Notes under the pieces: generated by a model
Told to the model about the DNA's origin: nothing
Database searches by the model: none
The model's input: the letters and a program-made list of their open reading frames with translations, nothing else
Source of the DNA: Ziziphus jujuba
Lineage: Eukaryota; Streptophyta; Magnoliopsida; Rosales; Rhamnaceae
Reading direction: 5' to 3'
Assembly (NCBI RefSeq): GCF_031755915.1
Contig: NC_083379.1
Span: 12,633,501-12,697,500, forward strand
Length of the DNA: 64,000 nucleotides
Translations under genes and position numbers: made by a program
In this document: positions 51,057 through 62,948 of the stretch, piece after piece
Numbering within the stretch: position 1 is the stretch's first letter
Layout of the letters: each line of letters opens with the position of its first letter

Positions 51057-54000
51057 TGTCAGGACCTGTCCAAAATTCTTCACCGGAACCCTAGACAAGC
51101 CCTGATCTCAAGGAAATCCTATCGGATACTCCAATGGGAAATCCGGCAGAACCTCCCCTAAAGATTGGACTTACCAAAATTTTCCTGTACTAAAACACAC
51201 TTCTAAATGCACCACCTTATTCCTTCCACTTTACTACAAAATATTACCATAAATTTCAGCACTTCAAATAAATGACAGGGAACTAATGCAATAATTAAGG
51301 AAATATATCTCATGGTATACAGAGCATCATAAGATACAATTAAGTACGAAAGTTTTACAGCAAGGTAGAAAGAAAATTACATAATAAGAAACGAAGGAAA
51401 GAAGACTTCTCGAAGTTCTGGGAACTATCAAACTGTCGAGCTCGTCCTGATCGAACAGTGTCTATCACCTGAATCTAAGGGAACGAAATTTGAAAACATG
51501 AGATGCTAATCATCTCAGTGAGCGACTCAGTCTATTAACTACTAATAATCAAGTAATTTAATAATAAGCAAATGAATAAATAATTATTAAATGATTAAAT
51601 ACATGAATGGTTTAGTAATAACGGTTGAAAATAATTTTTCTCTCAAAACCCTTACGGTCACTTAGTTGGAAATGTTCCCTTTTTAAAACGTTTTTACAAA
51701 ACCCGATGCTTTATGCCCAAGATTCAGAAAAAATAATTAACCAAATAATTTACAAATAAAATACAACAAATTAAGAATCCAAAATTAGAATCAGAATAAT
51801 AATAGAATGAAATTAAACTTTTGTAACAATCCTAAAAGATTAATAACATATTATCAACAGATAATACAAAGATATCAATGATAATCATATTAAAACAATT
51901 CAGAAAATAATCAAATAATTAGAATAACTCAATTAATTGCACAGTTAAATAAAAGAATAATTTAATCAATTAAAACACCCATTTAAAATAAATGTAAAGA
52001 ATATGATAAAATGAAGGAAAATATAATATACTAGAATGGATTTCAAAATACCAAAACAATTTGAATAATAATTTCGTAATAACATATTTATAAAAATTGC
52101 GTAGCCTTTAAATTTAAATAATTAATGAAACACTGTTAAATATATTTTATTAAAAATCAGGTCATGAAAATCATTTGATGCACACACTATATACCAGTGG
52201 CGCCAACGGTATCCAGCGTCCCGAGGTACCACCAGACAGGAGGTTAAAGAGAGAAACCGGCATACGGTCGCGTGGCGTCCCACCACGCCGCTGCAAACAG
52301 GCGTCCTGGCCATGGCGGGGGGTGGCTACGGCCGATATCAACTTGTCGACCCTCGGTCCAATGGCAACCACAAGACAACCCATAAATCATCTGTGCGTTA
52401 CTCACATCCACCTGTGCGCTAATCATATCCATGTGTGCACTAATCATATCCACATATACAGAACACTGGTACGTGTGTGGTGCATCATAAAACCAATATT
52501 TTTATTTGCAAATCTCAAAATCTCATAATACCACTGGGTTTATCTTATTCATTTAAACCCATAAATTTTTCACATTTCTTTTTAAAATCATCATCATAAA
52601 TCTATTGCATAAATTCCATAAAATTCAAATCCATCAACTCTTAATTTCATCAATTCAAATATACGAATTTTCCCCATGGCATAAAGTCAAATCTTTAATA
52701 TTCCAACGTATAAATATTTTTAAACATAATAATTCAAACCCATATCTTTCTCAAATTTTCAAAAATTAATTTAAATCAACGTATCCTTTAAACCCATATA
52801 AACTTCATAAATAATTAAATTCCACAATTCCTCAATATATAATAAATTTAAAATAAATAATTTCCTTCAAATCCATACAATCAGTCCATACCAAAGTAAT
52901 ATTAAATTACATAATTTCATAAGTATTAAAATCATATAACTATGCACAATAAATCTAATAATAAACATAACAATAAATTAAAAGAATTAAAACCACAATT
53001 CCTTTAATTCACAAATATATATATATTTGGCCCCAAAACACACGTTGAAATTATCATAAATTAACAATATCAAATTAAAGAGTAATTTTATTAAATCACT
53101 AACACATAAAACATAATTTTCAAATAATCAATTAACACAAAATATATAATTAATCACCCAAAATAATTTTGAAGGTGGGTCACTCACCTCGAGCACGCAA
53201 TTAACCCAAGATCCTCCATGGGATCAATTCTACGATGCACACGTGCTCCTAGAACAACAATATTACACAACTCAAATAAATTAATATTCTATTCGGGTAA
53301 ATAATACTCGGTACCCGGGGGGACTAACACAAACGACAATCAAAATTTGCAAGTAATATACCGAATCAAAGCTTGTGAAAGGAGGATTACAAATCTGGTC
53401 TTACTTTCCGGAGATCGGACCCGTGGTGGCCAGAATCTCGCCAGAAAGCTATCAGATTTTAAGTCCTCGATTCTCTCAATCCGTCATGAATTGGGGAAAG
53501 TGGACACTAGATTTGGGTTCAGGGGGTCAGAATCAGTGGGAAAGGATGGGTGGTGCGACTGGAAACTCGCTGGAAAGTCAATTTCTCGACGAACCGCCGT
53601 GGTCACCGGAATCTGCCACCGTCGGCGGCGTGTTCGGTGACCACTGGCCGTGATTTTTGGTAGGAAGGTAGATCGGGGAATGGGTGACTCAACAGGACTG
53701 GCGGTGAGGCAAACGGAGGCTGGAATAGGGAGAAATCTGGGTTTGAAGTAATCGGCGTTGCCACCGGAAAAAGCCTCGATCGGGGGGCATCGGCGGTCGA
53801 TTGGCCATGATTTTTAGCTGGCCGGCCGATTTTCAGGTGGGCTTCAAGCTAGGGTGGCGCGTGTACTGTTCTGGTGGCCGAAAATAGGTGAACGGTGGTT
53901 GGTCGGTTGGGTTTCTCTCTCTCTCTCTCCCCTCCCCTCTTTCTCTCTCCTTCCCCGGCTCACGCGTTTTGCCAAAATAAAAGCCACCTGTGGGTGACAC

Positions 54001-54474
54001 TGTTCACTCATGGGATTGGCTGAAAATGCGACACGTGGCACACACTGTTCACTCAAGTCAAAATATATTAAAATATTACGATATTCGGAAAACTTTGCAT
54101 GTCCATAACTTTTTAACCAGATGTTCAATTTAAGCGTTCCGCTAGTCTATGAACTCATATCGACGAGTACTTCACAACCATGTATGAGTCAAAACTCAAC
54201 TTTGCATGAACAAAAAGTCAACTCTGGCACCTCTTGGACAGTTTGGACCTCAACTTGTTTTGCTCATAACTTTCAAACCATAGCTCCTTTTTGACGTGCT
54301 ACTAGTCTATGAACTCGTGCCAACGTGTACTTCGTAATGGGATCTTGGTCAATGTGAAATTCCATCAGGAACAAAAAATCAACATTTGACCCCTTCTCAA
54401 TCAACAACAGTCAAACCCGGTCAAACTTGTTCAAATTTTAGAAATTCCGATATATTTCGGGACGGGATGTTACA
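51057..54474 (-). mobile_element. Solo LTR (3.4 kb) of a Ty3-gypsy-like retrotransposon
   Basis: TAAAT occurs at 51052-51056 and 54475-54479, a perfect 5-bp target duplication. On the minus strand the element begins TGTAACATCCCGTCCCGAAA and ends GGTCCTGACA, giving TG..CA ends. TGTAACATCCC starts are typical of plant chromovirus (Tekay/Del-like) LTRs. There are no internal genes. Inside are a GC-rich segment at 52190-52340, one at 53390-53960 with a CT run, and a ~150-bp direct repeat (CATAACTTT...CTAGTCTATGAACTC, about 54103-54160 and 54262-54320). The length suits a solo LTR left by recombination. ORFs within it are not protein-like. Confidence 0.8.
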
Positions 54475-54479
54475 TAAAT

Positions 54480-55339
54480 GCTTAAATTTGGCGAGTCAAT
54501 AATCAATGCATTCAAAGGAGAAAAGAACAGAAATTCTTCAAGAAAAGAAATCTCTCCAATGAAATGTGAAGCTATTGTAATCATCTATGTCATTTGACTA
54601 TAACTACAACTAGCAAAATAACAACTTTAGACTAGATTGAAACTAATGTACACTCCAAGCCTACTTATTTTCTAGGGATAAATTGAAGTCAACTAATAAC
54701 ATAAAAAAAATGTCTAATCAATGAATGTTAAAAAAGAAAAAGAAAAATATGCTACAAATACATTGACAATCATATTTGTAGGTAGATAGCTGCATACCTC
54801 AACACCTCAACTTTAGATTAGAGCTTTTGTTAGCTAATTTATGTCCAAGTTCACTCCTAAGCTCCAATACAGAATCAGCTTTCATAGCCTATGCATAGAA
54901 GGACAAATCTAACATAAACAAATGTATAAACTTGACATGACTGTACACTAAGAATTCAGTCGTCAATTCACTTCTACCTAACACAACACCTCTATACGCT
55001 GGAGCAAATAAGTACAAGAACATATATAAAAATGCTACAATGACCCATGTTTGGAGAGAGAGAAGGATACATTGACTATACTAGGCAATCTCCAAATGCT
55101 CCAGCCACAAGAGCAATCTCATATGATTGAGTGAGAGAATCATTCCTGCTTCTAGGATAAGCCGGTTAATCCTTGACTAATTACATCCTCCAACTTCAAA
55201 AAAAGCAAATGCAAAAGCCTTATACACCCAAATAAAAAGAGAATTTTGTAGCTTTACAGCTTTAAAAAATAAAATAAAATAAAAAATCAATAAACCGCTA
55301 AAAACAAATTACTCGCTTGAATGAAGATGGATTCAAATA
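54480..55339. other. Intergenic DNA right of the solo LTR
   Basis: AT-rich, with no coding signal. It would have been contiguous with 49.7-51.05 kb before the LTR inserted. Confidence 0.4.
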
Positions 55340-55654
55340 TCAAACCCTCATCGAAACAAAATTCAAATCTTTTAGACCACTACCAGCTCTTTCCTTGAAA
55401 TAATAAAAACCAACAGTAGCTCCACTCCTCCGGCTGTCAATAACCCTCTCCACATTCTCACCAACTAAACAAGAACTCTCACTGCAATCTATTGCGGTCT
55501 TGTAGTGATCCGAAACCACCACTCTGCTAACCTTGGAAGAGATTTCCTGAACAAACCCAGATGGATCCACGAAGTCTAGAAGGTAAATATCGTTGATTAC
55601 GGCCAAAGCGAGCTGATTGGAAGCGATGGGGTTGTAGATGGATGTTGGGGAAGA
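55340..55654 (-). pseudogene. Unrecognised coding fragment (about 104 codons, no start)
   Basis: The minus frame from 55654 to the TGA at 55340 encodes SIYNPIASNQLALAVINDIY, then LLDFVDPSGFVQEISSKVSR and a tail ending YYFKERAGSGLKDLNF. It has balanced composition and codon choice unlike the AT-rich surroundings. An in-frame TGA precedes it and there is no ATG before the conserved-looking part, so a 5' portion is missing or it starts as an internal exon (possible acceptor CAATCAG near 55612). I do not recognise the family. It lies on the same strand as the katanin scrap, but the two need not be one gene. Confidence 0.35.
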
Positions 55655-55898
55655 ACATCACCAGAAGACAAGCAACAAAGAAGAAGAGGTGAGTTGCTAA
55701 AGCTGTAAAAGCTCTGTCTAGATGTGGAATGTGGTGGGTGAGATATTGATCAGTGAGAGAAAGAAATTGCACGTGGTTTACAGAGTAAGGATAAAGTTGG
55801 AATAATGAAAAAAAAATGGATAGATGGAAAAAGTTTTAAAGGACAGGGTATTTTTCATTAAGGTGCTTAAAATAAGGATATAGGGCCAAATTCCCCTA

Positions 55899-56510
55899 AA
55901 GAGATTTCTCCAAGATTTTTGTCGGAGTTTTACAACTTATACAACTTATATAAATTAAAAAAGGAAAAAAAAAAAAAACTTGTTGGAGCCCAATGTATCG
56001 ATTTTAATTTTTTTAATTTTTATTTTGCAATAGTATTATATTGAATTACAATATACATACATATATTGCAAAATAAACACTAATAAATGGATAAACACTT
56101 TCATTGAGAATTTTGGTCCGCTCACAAACTGGCCAGTAGCATTTTTTTTTTTGTTTTTTTTTTTTTGGGGTTGAATAACAGATAGGCTAGTAGTTAGAAG
56201 GGGTTTGACTAGAAGATTCAAAGACTTTTTCTTTTTCTTTTTTTTTTTGGTGAACAGAAAATTCAAAGACTTGTAAGTTATAATTAGTAGTGTGTATGTG
56301 ATGTTCGGCTATATACATTTTAAAATTAGTTTAATTGGATGTATATACAATCTCCCAAAACATATATATATATATATATACACACATACACATATATAGT
56401 ATACGATCAAGTCTTGTCAGGTCAATTACAAAAATACCAAAAAATAAAAAAATAAAAAAAAAGGTCTTGTTCAGGTCGTAGCCGTTCAATTTCTTGAATT
56501 TGTGATTAAG
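55899..56510. repeat. Direct repeat copy 1 related to GLP3 upstream DNA
   Basis: Shares with 56712-57305 an ordered series of blocks: AGAGATTTCT.C..., GGAGCCCAAT, TTTTGCAATAG.ATTATATTGAA, TTTCATT.AGAATTTTGG, TAACAGATA.GCT.GTAGTTAGA, CAAAGACTTGTAAGTTATAA, and TCTTGTTCAGGTC. Period is about 815 bp. Confidence 0.8.
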
Positions 56511-56711
56511 TGACTTCTTCAAAAATTTTGATGGAATTTTCGTACATGGCCTTCACATAAATTTATCATAACTTCATAGGGATTAAAAAAGGAAAAAAAT
56601 TATTAATGCACATCACAGCGTGGGCTTCGGAGTCTAGGATAAAAAAACTATATTTATATAATTCTTTTCCCACGGATTTCGAAACCATGTTATAATGGAC
56701 TTGAACAAGAA

Positions 56712-57305
56712 ATAAAGAGATTTCTTCAGAATTTTTGTTGAAATTTTCCTACATCATTGCTTCTAAGCTAAGTATTTCTTATCATTTATCACAACTTATA
56801 TAGATTAAAAAAGAAAAAAAAAATTATGGGAGCCCAATATATATTTATTTTGCAATAGCATTATATTGAATTACAATATACATTCATATATTGCAAAACA
56901 AACAGATACTTTCATTTAGAATTTTGGACTGATCACATAGAGGCCTGTAGGTTTTTTATTTATTTATTTATTTATTTTAATAACAGATAAGCTGGTAGTT
57001 AGAAGGGACTTGACTTGAAGATTAAAATACTTTTTTTTTTTTTGGTGAATAGTAGCTTCAAAGACTTGTAAGTTATAATTAGTAGTGTATGTGATATTCG
57101 GAGATATACTTATCCAAATTAGTTTCTTGGATGTATATACAATATCCAAAAAGAAAAATGTGTATTATACAATCAAGTCTTGTTAGGTCAATTACCCAGA
57201 AATAAAAAAAAAAACCAAAAAAAAAAAACCCAAAAAAAAAAAAAACGCACTCGCACACACGAAGTCTTGTTCAGGTCATAATGTTCAATTTCTTTGAATT
57301 TGTTT
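56712..57305. repeat. Direct repeat copy 2 related to GLP3 upstream DNA
   Basis: Second copy of the preceding unit. A further diverged piece (TTGAGAATTTTGAACTG..., TAGGCTTGTAGTTAGAATGGG) lies at about 58486-58560, within 250 bp of the GLP3 start codon. Confidence 0.8.
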
Positions 57306-57309
57306 AATT

Positions 57310-57944
57310 CGATCGGCCATGTTATTTTGAAAATTATCTTCCAGCTTATGTATTAACATTAATCATTTATAATATTGAAAAATTTTGTATACATGTAGAG
57401 ATTGCGTTGAAATTATATGTATCATTGCGTTGATTTTGTAACTACATATGTATGAAGTTTGTTTAAATTATTTTTTGAAATAAGAAAACCATTTCACTGA
57501 ACATTGGGGAAAAAAAAAAAAAAAGAATATGAAAATCAAAAAATAATCTTGTGCATTAATTAAAAAGAACCAAAAACAAGATAGAACACAAATGGGGCCT
57601 AACAATTGCGCAGCCTGCAATAAAACAACAGAAAATTCAAACTCAAGGGCCTGGTAAACCTGGCAATAACAAAAAGACAAAGGCTTACAACATAAAACAT
57701 TAGTTATCCAAACTGAGAAAAACATTATTTTAATTTGTTAATTAAATAATCAAGTACGAGAATCTTGATCGAGTATAGGACATCCATTAGAGTACCATTC
57801 TCGTATTTAATCAAACTAACAGGGAATAGCCCAAAAAATCTTAACCCAAAAAATGAAAAAGGCAATAGCCCAAATACCCAAGTGTCTATATATATATATA
57901 TATATGTGTGTGTATGTATGTATATATATATATATATATGTATG

Positions 57945-57978
<34 letters not shown>

Positions 57979-58480
57979 ACACTATGTACACTATGTACAA
58001 CATTATCTTTACTTGGAATTTACTAGCCATTAATAGGTTTTTAAATATTCCTTTTCTTTATTAGAGAATTTGAAATATATTTTTTTTTTGGGATAGCCTA
58101 ATATCAAAACCCGTTATTTTTGGAACAAAGGCTTTGAGTAAGAATCATGCCACCTCATTGTCAAAAAAAAAAAAAAAAAAAATAAATAAATAAAAATAAA
58201 AAAAATAGATAAACACATCCCGAGCTTCCTTAAATGAACAATTAGCTAATTTTTATTAATTAATTTGCCGTTCTCAGCAGATATATTATTTGCATTCTTA
58301 TTTATATATATGTAGCCAAGCTAGCGAGCTACATGGATTCTTTTGACTCGTATAAATTGGCCCCCACATTTTAGTGCCAAGGTGCATGCGTTTATGTTTA
58401 ACTTACGCATGTCGAGCATTAATTTATGAGCATATATGTAATAAGATAACAATTTTAAAATTAATATTAATGGCCGGAGG
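57310..58480. other. Intergenic with compound microsatellite
   Basis: 57886-57978 is a compound (TA)n(TG)n tract with GTAT interruptions. Poly-A runs at 57510-57524 and 58162-58181. No gene. Confidence 0.6.
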
Positions 58481-58609
58481 AAGGTTTATTGAGAATTTTG
58501 AACTGAAATGGATAGGCTTGTAGTTAGAATGGGATTTAATAGTTTTGAAGTTTCAAGACTCCTTCTCTGAGTGTAGTATTAGGCCGGCATGATCGACTTG
58601 TCACATTCT

Positions 58610-58619
58610 CTATAAATAG
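58610..58619 (+). promoter_or_regulatory. TATA box of GLP3
   Basis: CTATAAATAG 100-109 bp upstream of the ATG; a canonical plant TATA element at the expected distance. Confidence 0.6.
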
Positions 58620-58718
58620 GAAGTCCGTTCGACAATTGCTTCACATCCTACACTCTCCTATTAACTTCTTCAGTTCAATAAATTCATAAATATCTTATAG
58701 AAAAGAGAAATTAATTTG

Positions 58719-59521
58719 ATGAAAATGGCAAAATGCGTTTTGGTATTGTGTTCCCTAGCCATAACATTTGCTGTGACCATTGCTTTTGAGCCTAGTCCTT
58801 TGCAAGATTTCTGTGTCGCAGACCCAACCAGCCAAGGTAAATTAATGCAGTGAATATACATCTTTAATCACATATAGTTTCAAGCTCTGCTTAATCAATT
58901 AATCTGTACTATGAAGATCTATTCATGTACAAATTTTCATAATGTGTGCTGAATTTTGTGTATATATATATTTTAATGGTTGCAGCACGAGTAAATGGCC
59001 TGCCTTGCTTGGATCCTAATCAAGTAAGCGCTCAGCATTTCAGCTTTAGTGGAATTCACATAACTGGCAACACATCGAACTCTCTAGGCTCAAGGGTTAC
59101 ACCAGTTAATGTGGTTCAAATTCCAGGACTCAACACCCTCGGCATCTCCTTGGCTCGCCTAGACTATGCGCCGTGGGGCGTTGTTCCGCCCCACACTCAT
59201 CCTCGTGCCACCGAGGTTCTTACAGTCTTAGAAGGAAGCCTCTTGGTGGGGTTTGTGACCTCCAATCCAAACAACCAGCTCATCTCCAAGGTCCTCCAGA
59301 AGGGTGATGTGTTTGTGTTCCCTGTTGGACTCGTACACTTCCAGAAAAATGTGGGCTATGGTAGCGCTGTTTGTATTTCTGCTTTGAGCAGCCAAAATCC
59401 TGGCGTTATAACAATTGCTAATGCAGTTTTTGGATCCAACCCATCCATTGATGTTAGTGTTCTTTCCAAGGCTTTCCAGGTTGACCAATCCATCATTAGT
59501 CGCCTTCAGGCACCATTTTAG
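58719..59521 (+). CDS. Germin-like protein 3 (secreted cupin)
   Basis: Third member of the family in this window. Exon 1 is 58719-58836, the intron 149 bp, exon 2 58986-59521 (536 bp, as in the other two); 217 residues. The signal peptide (about 1-23) is followed by [16 protein letters not shown]. The Cys32/Cys47 pair, the NTS sequon, His109, His111 and Glu116 ([10 protein letters not shown]) and His157 are intact. It is more diverged from GLP1 and GLP2 than they are from each other (for example [10 protein letters not shown] where the others have [10 protein letters not shown]). A second in-frame ATG at 58725 would shorten it by two residues. Its upstream DNA is related to direct repeats at 55.9-57.3 kb, so promoter-region duplication may have shaped the locus. 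Confidence 0.95.
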
Positions 59522-60180
59522 ATGAGATTTTGTCATCTAGTTTGATTTATTTGATAAATACTTTTGCCTGTTTTCTGAGTTTTTTTAATGGTTAATTTGT
59601 TTGGTGTGTAATTTTATATGTTGCAAGAAAACCATTTGTGTGGATGGTTCGTAGTATCATGAGTCTATGTCATGGATTTTTCTTAATCTTTTCGTAGTCT
59701 AATAGTTTATGTTTATCAATGTTTGTAGTGAATTAATTATTTGGTGAATCCGGGAGGTCTGTTTATTCTAGACAATAATGTTTATTTTTTGATCTTACGT
59801 CTTTCATCTTTTTCATCTTACGTCTTGAATGCTAATGCGTCAATTTCTCCTAGAGTGGAATTATATTTGTTTTTGCAGGACCATCCGCTGACTAGCTTTC
59901 TTTCGTATGAGTACCATTTCCTTGTTTAATTTTCGACAATGCTTATCCTTTATTTATCTATTTATTTATTTTTTTTCTAATTAATTTGTATATACATAAC
60001 ACGTACTAATGGATTGACAGATTATTCTAATTCACCTTCTACCAATGTATAACATCAAAATTAATATACAACAATTCTGTGATGGGTGTGAATCCTCCAT
60101 CATGATGTGGGCATAAATTGAATTTATTTATTCCACTAACTATGGTGGGATATTAAGAAGAAATTAGTAGGATGTTTATC
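59522..60180. other. GLP3 3' flank and intergenic DNA
   Basis: 3'UTR expected in the first 200-250 bp. (TTTA)n run near 59950-59970. No other feature. Confidence 0.45.
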
Positions 60181-61335
60181 ACGCACCATAATTTAAAGCT
60201 GTTATGAAGTTCACAAATCTCCTTATCAATGCATCTTTTAAATTTTTATACCAAACTCTTAGAGCTTGTTTTAATTGATAGAGAGCTTTGTGTAACTTAC
60301 ACATATGAAATGAAAGCTATTACATTCATATCATTGAGGTTAAGAAATGCATACAGCTTCCTGTAATCACTTTTAAGAAAGCATTGTTAAATTCTTCACA
60401 GCCCAACCTTGAGATATAGCTACGCTAGGCACCAACCCTATTGTTGTTGGGTTTATCATTGTACTAAACATCTTATAAAATCAAAACTAGTTTATGATGA
60501 AACCCCTTAGCAACCAACCTTGCTTTATACCTTTGTATTGAACCATCTGCATTTTGGTTTGTTCTGAAAATCCATTTATGACTAACTAAATTCATCTGTG
60601 AAGAAGAAGGAACTTGAGATCAAGTCTTGTTCCTCATGAGAGAGCATCATATTCTAAATCCATAGGCTTTTTCCTTTTAGGATCTCTCAAAGCTTCCTAA
60701 ACTGAAGATGGTTCAGAAATAGCTGTAGATTCAGTTGATTGAGTTGTGATAAGGATCTTGGCTTTAAAAATTACACTTTTGACTTTGTTTGCATGCTATG
60801 AGTTGACATTACTTTTGGGAATTGAGTTTGTTTGAATCATTGACAAGCAAATCAACACACTGTTGAAACTTGCACTGAATCTAAATTATCTTTTTCAGCT
60901 AATACACCAACCTCTCTTTGATTTTCTGAAGTAGAATTTTGTGTGATAACCTATGAATCAAATTGTAATCTTTGAGTCTCTTGTAAGTTTCTTACAACTT
61001 CCTTTGTACAGCCTTTTAACAAACAAAGAGGAATCAAAGAAAAAAATTGATTTTCAACCTCGAGATTGTTTTGAATTACTTGTCGTAAATCCTGTGGAAA
61101 AAGAAAACTATTTTTCATTGAAGTTGACACTTTTATATAAATCTTCCCAGATGAATCCAAACATTTATATCCTTTGTAAATAAAAACACATTTCGTTATG
61201 TTCAACTGAATTTTCTGATTATGAAATGGCCTTAAGAATTGGAATTAAGCAAGTATTTGATAGTGCTTTTTCTTCTAGATTGCTGATTATCTGATTCTGT
61301 TAGCATCCAGCTCTGTGATAACAAATACCAAAATC
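60180..61335 (-). mobile_element. Heavily decayed Ty1-copia relic
   Basis: On the minus strand, around 60715-60610, PSSV.EALRDPKRKKPMDLEYDAL resembles the start of copia reverse transcriptase. Around 60565-60490, GSIQRYKARLVAKGF is the canonical next block. Around 60300-60180, degenerate KLHKALYQLKQALRVWYKNL-like sequence follows across frameshifts. Near 61335-61300 a TATCACAGAGC resembles the tRNA-Met primer site of copia elements, implying large internal deletion. Stops are frequent; the relic is old. Confidence 0.65.
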
Positions 61336-61651
61336 TCTCTAATTTCTATAGATATAAATACTGCAATTTCAAGTGGAACTAAACAAACCAGCAGATCAAT
61401 CAAAGCCAATAAAAACCAAAGTAGAAAAAAATTAAGCAAAGGCACAAGAATTTATCTTAGTTTAACTCTCAAGATATGAACCTACATCCTGCTCTAGTAA
61501 TGCCTAAATCCACTATGAAAACAAGCTTACAAGTAGAGTTTTTTACAGATTACAAACACTAGCTCTCCTGTTTTCTACTCTTTTATTCTCTTCAAAGAAC
61601 AAAACCTAGACACTATGAGTTTTCATGGAAAACAAGAAAGTATAGAAAACT

Positions 61652-61670
61652 CCCCCCCCCCCCCCCCCCC
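61652..61670. repeat. Homopolymer C tract
   Basis: Nineteen consecutive C in AT-rich DNA. It may be real or a length-uncertain assembly position. Confidence 0.9.
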
Positions 61671-61818
61671 TTTGTATTTTCTCTGTCTTTCACTGCTTTC
61701 CCACTAAGAAAAAGTGAGCTATACATCATACAACAAAATACGTTTTCAACCAAAGAAATTGCCACATGTTCTTTTAACATAGATCATATCCTTTTCTTGA
61801 ATAAACACTTAACCACAA

Positions 61819-62411
61819 TGTTAGAGTTGGTGATCCGAATTCTTATTGACCCGACTCAAAAAGTTCCCGGTGCAATCTGTTTGGTGAAATTTATTTTGAG
61901 AAAAATAGTTTTAGATTTTATGGATTTAAATATACATAATAAATTCTATAAATCATAAATTACTAACCTCCAAACGCAGCCATTGATAAATTAAATCTTT
62001 AATCCTGCAAAAAAGAAAATAACATAAAGTAGTGCCTATGGACACACTACTCTCAAACCACTCTCAGATATGTAAAAACCCTAATTCTCAAAATACCGTA
62101 TGGCGTATCTTTGTTTGCTTGTCCTAGACCTTTTATAGTCTTTGCAAGTCAGACTTACCCATTAATTTGACACACACCAAAATAATAATAATTTAATGAT
62201 ATAATAATAATAGGAAAAATATAGTCAAGTCATTGAGCTTACAAAGAGAGTTGGTCCTCTAGTCCAATGGGCCAACTGGAGTCTTATAAAGAATGTGTAA
62301 CCAAGGGCCCTACTACAAACTAATAAAATAAGCCAATCCCATTAATGACATAAATAGGCCCTGTAAGTGAGTTATTGATTATGCTAAGTCCACAATCATT
62401 TATTTATTTAA
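61819..62411 (-). repeat. 3' LTR of a Ty1-copia element
   Basis: On the minus strand it begins TGTTAAATAA at 62411, directly after the polypurine-like AAGTGGGAGAA, and ends CTCTAACA at 61819, so the ends form TGTTA/TAACA. A TATA box (CTATAAAAGG) lies at about 62131-62140. The 593-bp size is normal for copia. The 5-base flank at 61814-61818 is CACAA; the partner duplication is outside the window. Confidence 0.75.
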
Positions 62412-62948
62412 CATTCTCCCACTTGGACTGCATAATCGTCACATATATAATCCAAACTCACTTACTACAAAATCTTCCTAACCATAATACCATATCATCT
62501 AAATATATAGCATGCCGACAGAACACCACAATATACTAGACTAGGAAGTAGAGATTCCTTTAGTAAATCTCCTTAAACATGATACCATTTCAACTGAGCA
62601 CTTTGCATGCCATAAACTCAGTCTAGGTAGTAGAGATTTACCTAACCACGTCTAATCCTCCAATACACAATGCCATTTCATCCGAATATATTGTGTATCG
62701 ATAGGATACATCAATATACCCAAACTAGGTAGTAGAGACTCAGCATAGCACATGTGGATCAACATACACATATACATAAACTAATAGTCTCAACAGGCCT
62801 GTAAATATAAAGAACAATAATATGTGTAATAAATCATCTCATAAATATATAATGATCCACATACATCAATGTATCAAAATAATAAATAATACTCAAAATG
62901 GATATTACTGCAAAAAATATAACAAACTCCCACTAACCGATAGTAGTC
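62412..62948 (-). other. Copia 3' non-coding region with CTACTACCTAG repeats
   Basis: Between the pol stop and the LTR. (A/T)CTCTACT(A/T)CCTAG words recur about three times on the minus strand (near 62550, 62625 and 62730) with similar flanks, a tandem-like array of ~90 bp units. No ORF. Confidence 0.5.

Noticed and set aside
52171..52528. Overlapping ORFs on both strands in a GC-rich patch
   Set aside because: They lie inside the solo LTR and are open on opposite strands because of composition; no protein family visible.
53347..53653. Two ORFs of about 95 codons in the second GC-rich patch
   Set aside because: Also LTR sequence; two frames of the same strand are open at once and neither looks conserved.
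61652..61670. Functional G-quadruplex or i-motif
   Set aside because: A single homopolymer C run without flanking G/C tracts; length in assemblies is unreliable.
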